A stretch of 64,000 nt of DNA, from positions 810,415-874,414 of the forward strand of contig MU657168.1 in assembly GCA_026770575.1 (NCBI GenBank). Reading direction: 5' to 3'. Each line of letters opens with the position of its first letter. Position 1 is the stretch's first letter. The notes beneath the pieces were generated by a model. That model did not search any database, was not told where the DNA came from, and worked only from the letters and a program-made list of their open reading frames with translations. The DNA is from Pelagophyceae sp. CCMP2097. Lineage: Eukaryota; Sar; Pelagophyceae. Shown piece by piece: positions 63,963-64,000 of the stretch. The translations under genes were made by a program, and so were the position numbers.

Positions 63963-64000
63963 ATTGAAGGATTACCAGGGGCAATTATGTCTGTCTGTCT

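Larger units (their letters stand above)
62782..64000. other. Right-end intergenic region, AT-rich past 63.5 kb
   Basis: Upstream flank of the EF-hand gene. No supported gene is seen. From 63500 onward base composition falls sharply in GC, with copies of AGGAATTCC-type sequences (63534, 63866), a dispersed palindromic repeat (63702-63740) and a hairpin (63896-63962). It looks like repeat-derived intergenic DNA. Confidence 0.5.

Noticed and set aside
1..64000. tRNA, rRNA and snRNA genes
   Set aside because: None was recognised by eye; a covariance-model search would be needed to exclude small ones.

Overview
The window is eukaryotic nuclear DNA, very GC-rich, with genes packed on both strands and split by short introns of roughly 45-90 nt. 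Several predicted proteins begin with a signal peptide followed by a Phe/Ala-Phe-Ala-Pro-like plastid-entry motif, the kind used by algae with secondary plastids, and one looks like a Tic22-type plastid import protein. Together with the base composition this suggests a photosynthetic stramenopile, possibly a pelagophyte; that assignment is inference. I assembled many gene models by hand from splice signals. In the best ones all exon phases close: 2336, 616, 400, 395, 283, 282, 265, 264, 222 and 166 aa. Several of these require introns that start with GC instead of GT.

Layout. 1-2.8 kb (-): truncated P-loop/helical protein. 3.1-10.4 kb (+): giant C2...pseudokinase protein. 10.6-11.3 kb (-): Cu/Zn SOD-like protein that has lost metal ligands. 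11.3-11.7 kb: hAT-like MITE. 11.8-13.1 kb (+): aldo/keto reductase with a VHL-like tail. 13.1-14.0 kb (-): guanylate kinase. 14.2-16.2 kb (+): CobW-type metallochaperone GTPase with His-rich repeats. 16.3-18.7 kb (-): MYND protein and a coiled-coil protein. 19.0-20.1 kb (+): Tic22-like. 20.2-22.8 kb (-): plastid lumenal protein and a membrane protein with a degenerate phosphatase-like domain. 23.4-25.4 kb (-): disordered EF-hand-like protein. 25.6-26.8 kb (+): nucleotide-sugar transferase-like. 27.0-28.4 kb (-): membrane thioredoxin-like protein. 28.6-33.1 kb: a tandem segmental duplication (WLM protease gene, small plastid-targeted gene, tail of a KsgA/Dim1 gene). 33-34.1 kb (-): intact KsgA/Dim1 gene. 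34.6-44.1 kb (-): F-box/ARM protein, TPR-PA-HECT ubiquitin ligase, PIF1 helicase. 44.2-44.5 kb: minisatellite. 44.6-47.4 kb (-): RING-Sel1 protein and protein N-terminal methyltransferase. 48.6-52.2 kb: two unidentified genes. 52.2-53.7 kb (-): RsuA/RluE-type pseudouridine synthase. 54.2-62.8 kb (-): many-exon EF-hand protein. 62.8-64 kb: AT-richer, repeat-bearing intergenic DNA.

The genes do not form one pathway, as expected for a nuclear chromosome. Themes are RNA modification (KsgA/Dim1, pseudouridine synthase), ubiquitin signalling (HECT, F-box, RING), calcium signalling (C2, EF-hand) and metal handling (CobW, SOD-like). The strongest unusual items are the metal-ligand-depleted SOD homologue, the frequent GC-AG introns, the tandem duplication with a decaying WLM copy, and the hAT-like MITE with a perfect 8-bp target duplication.
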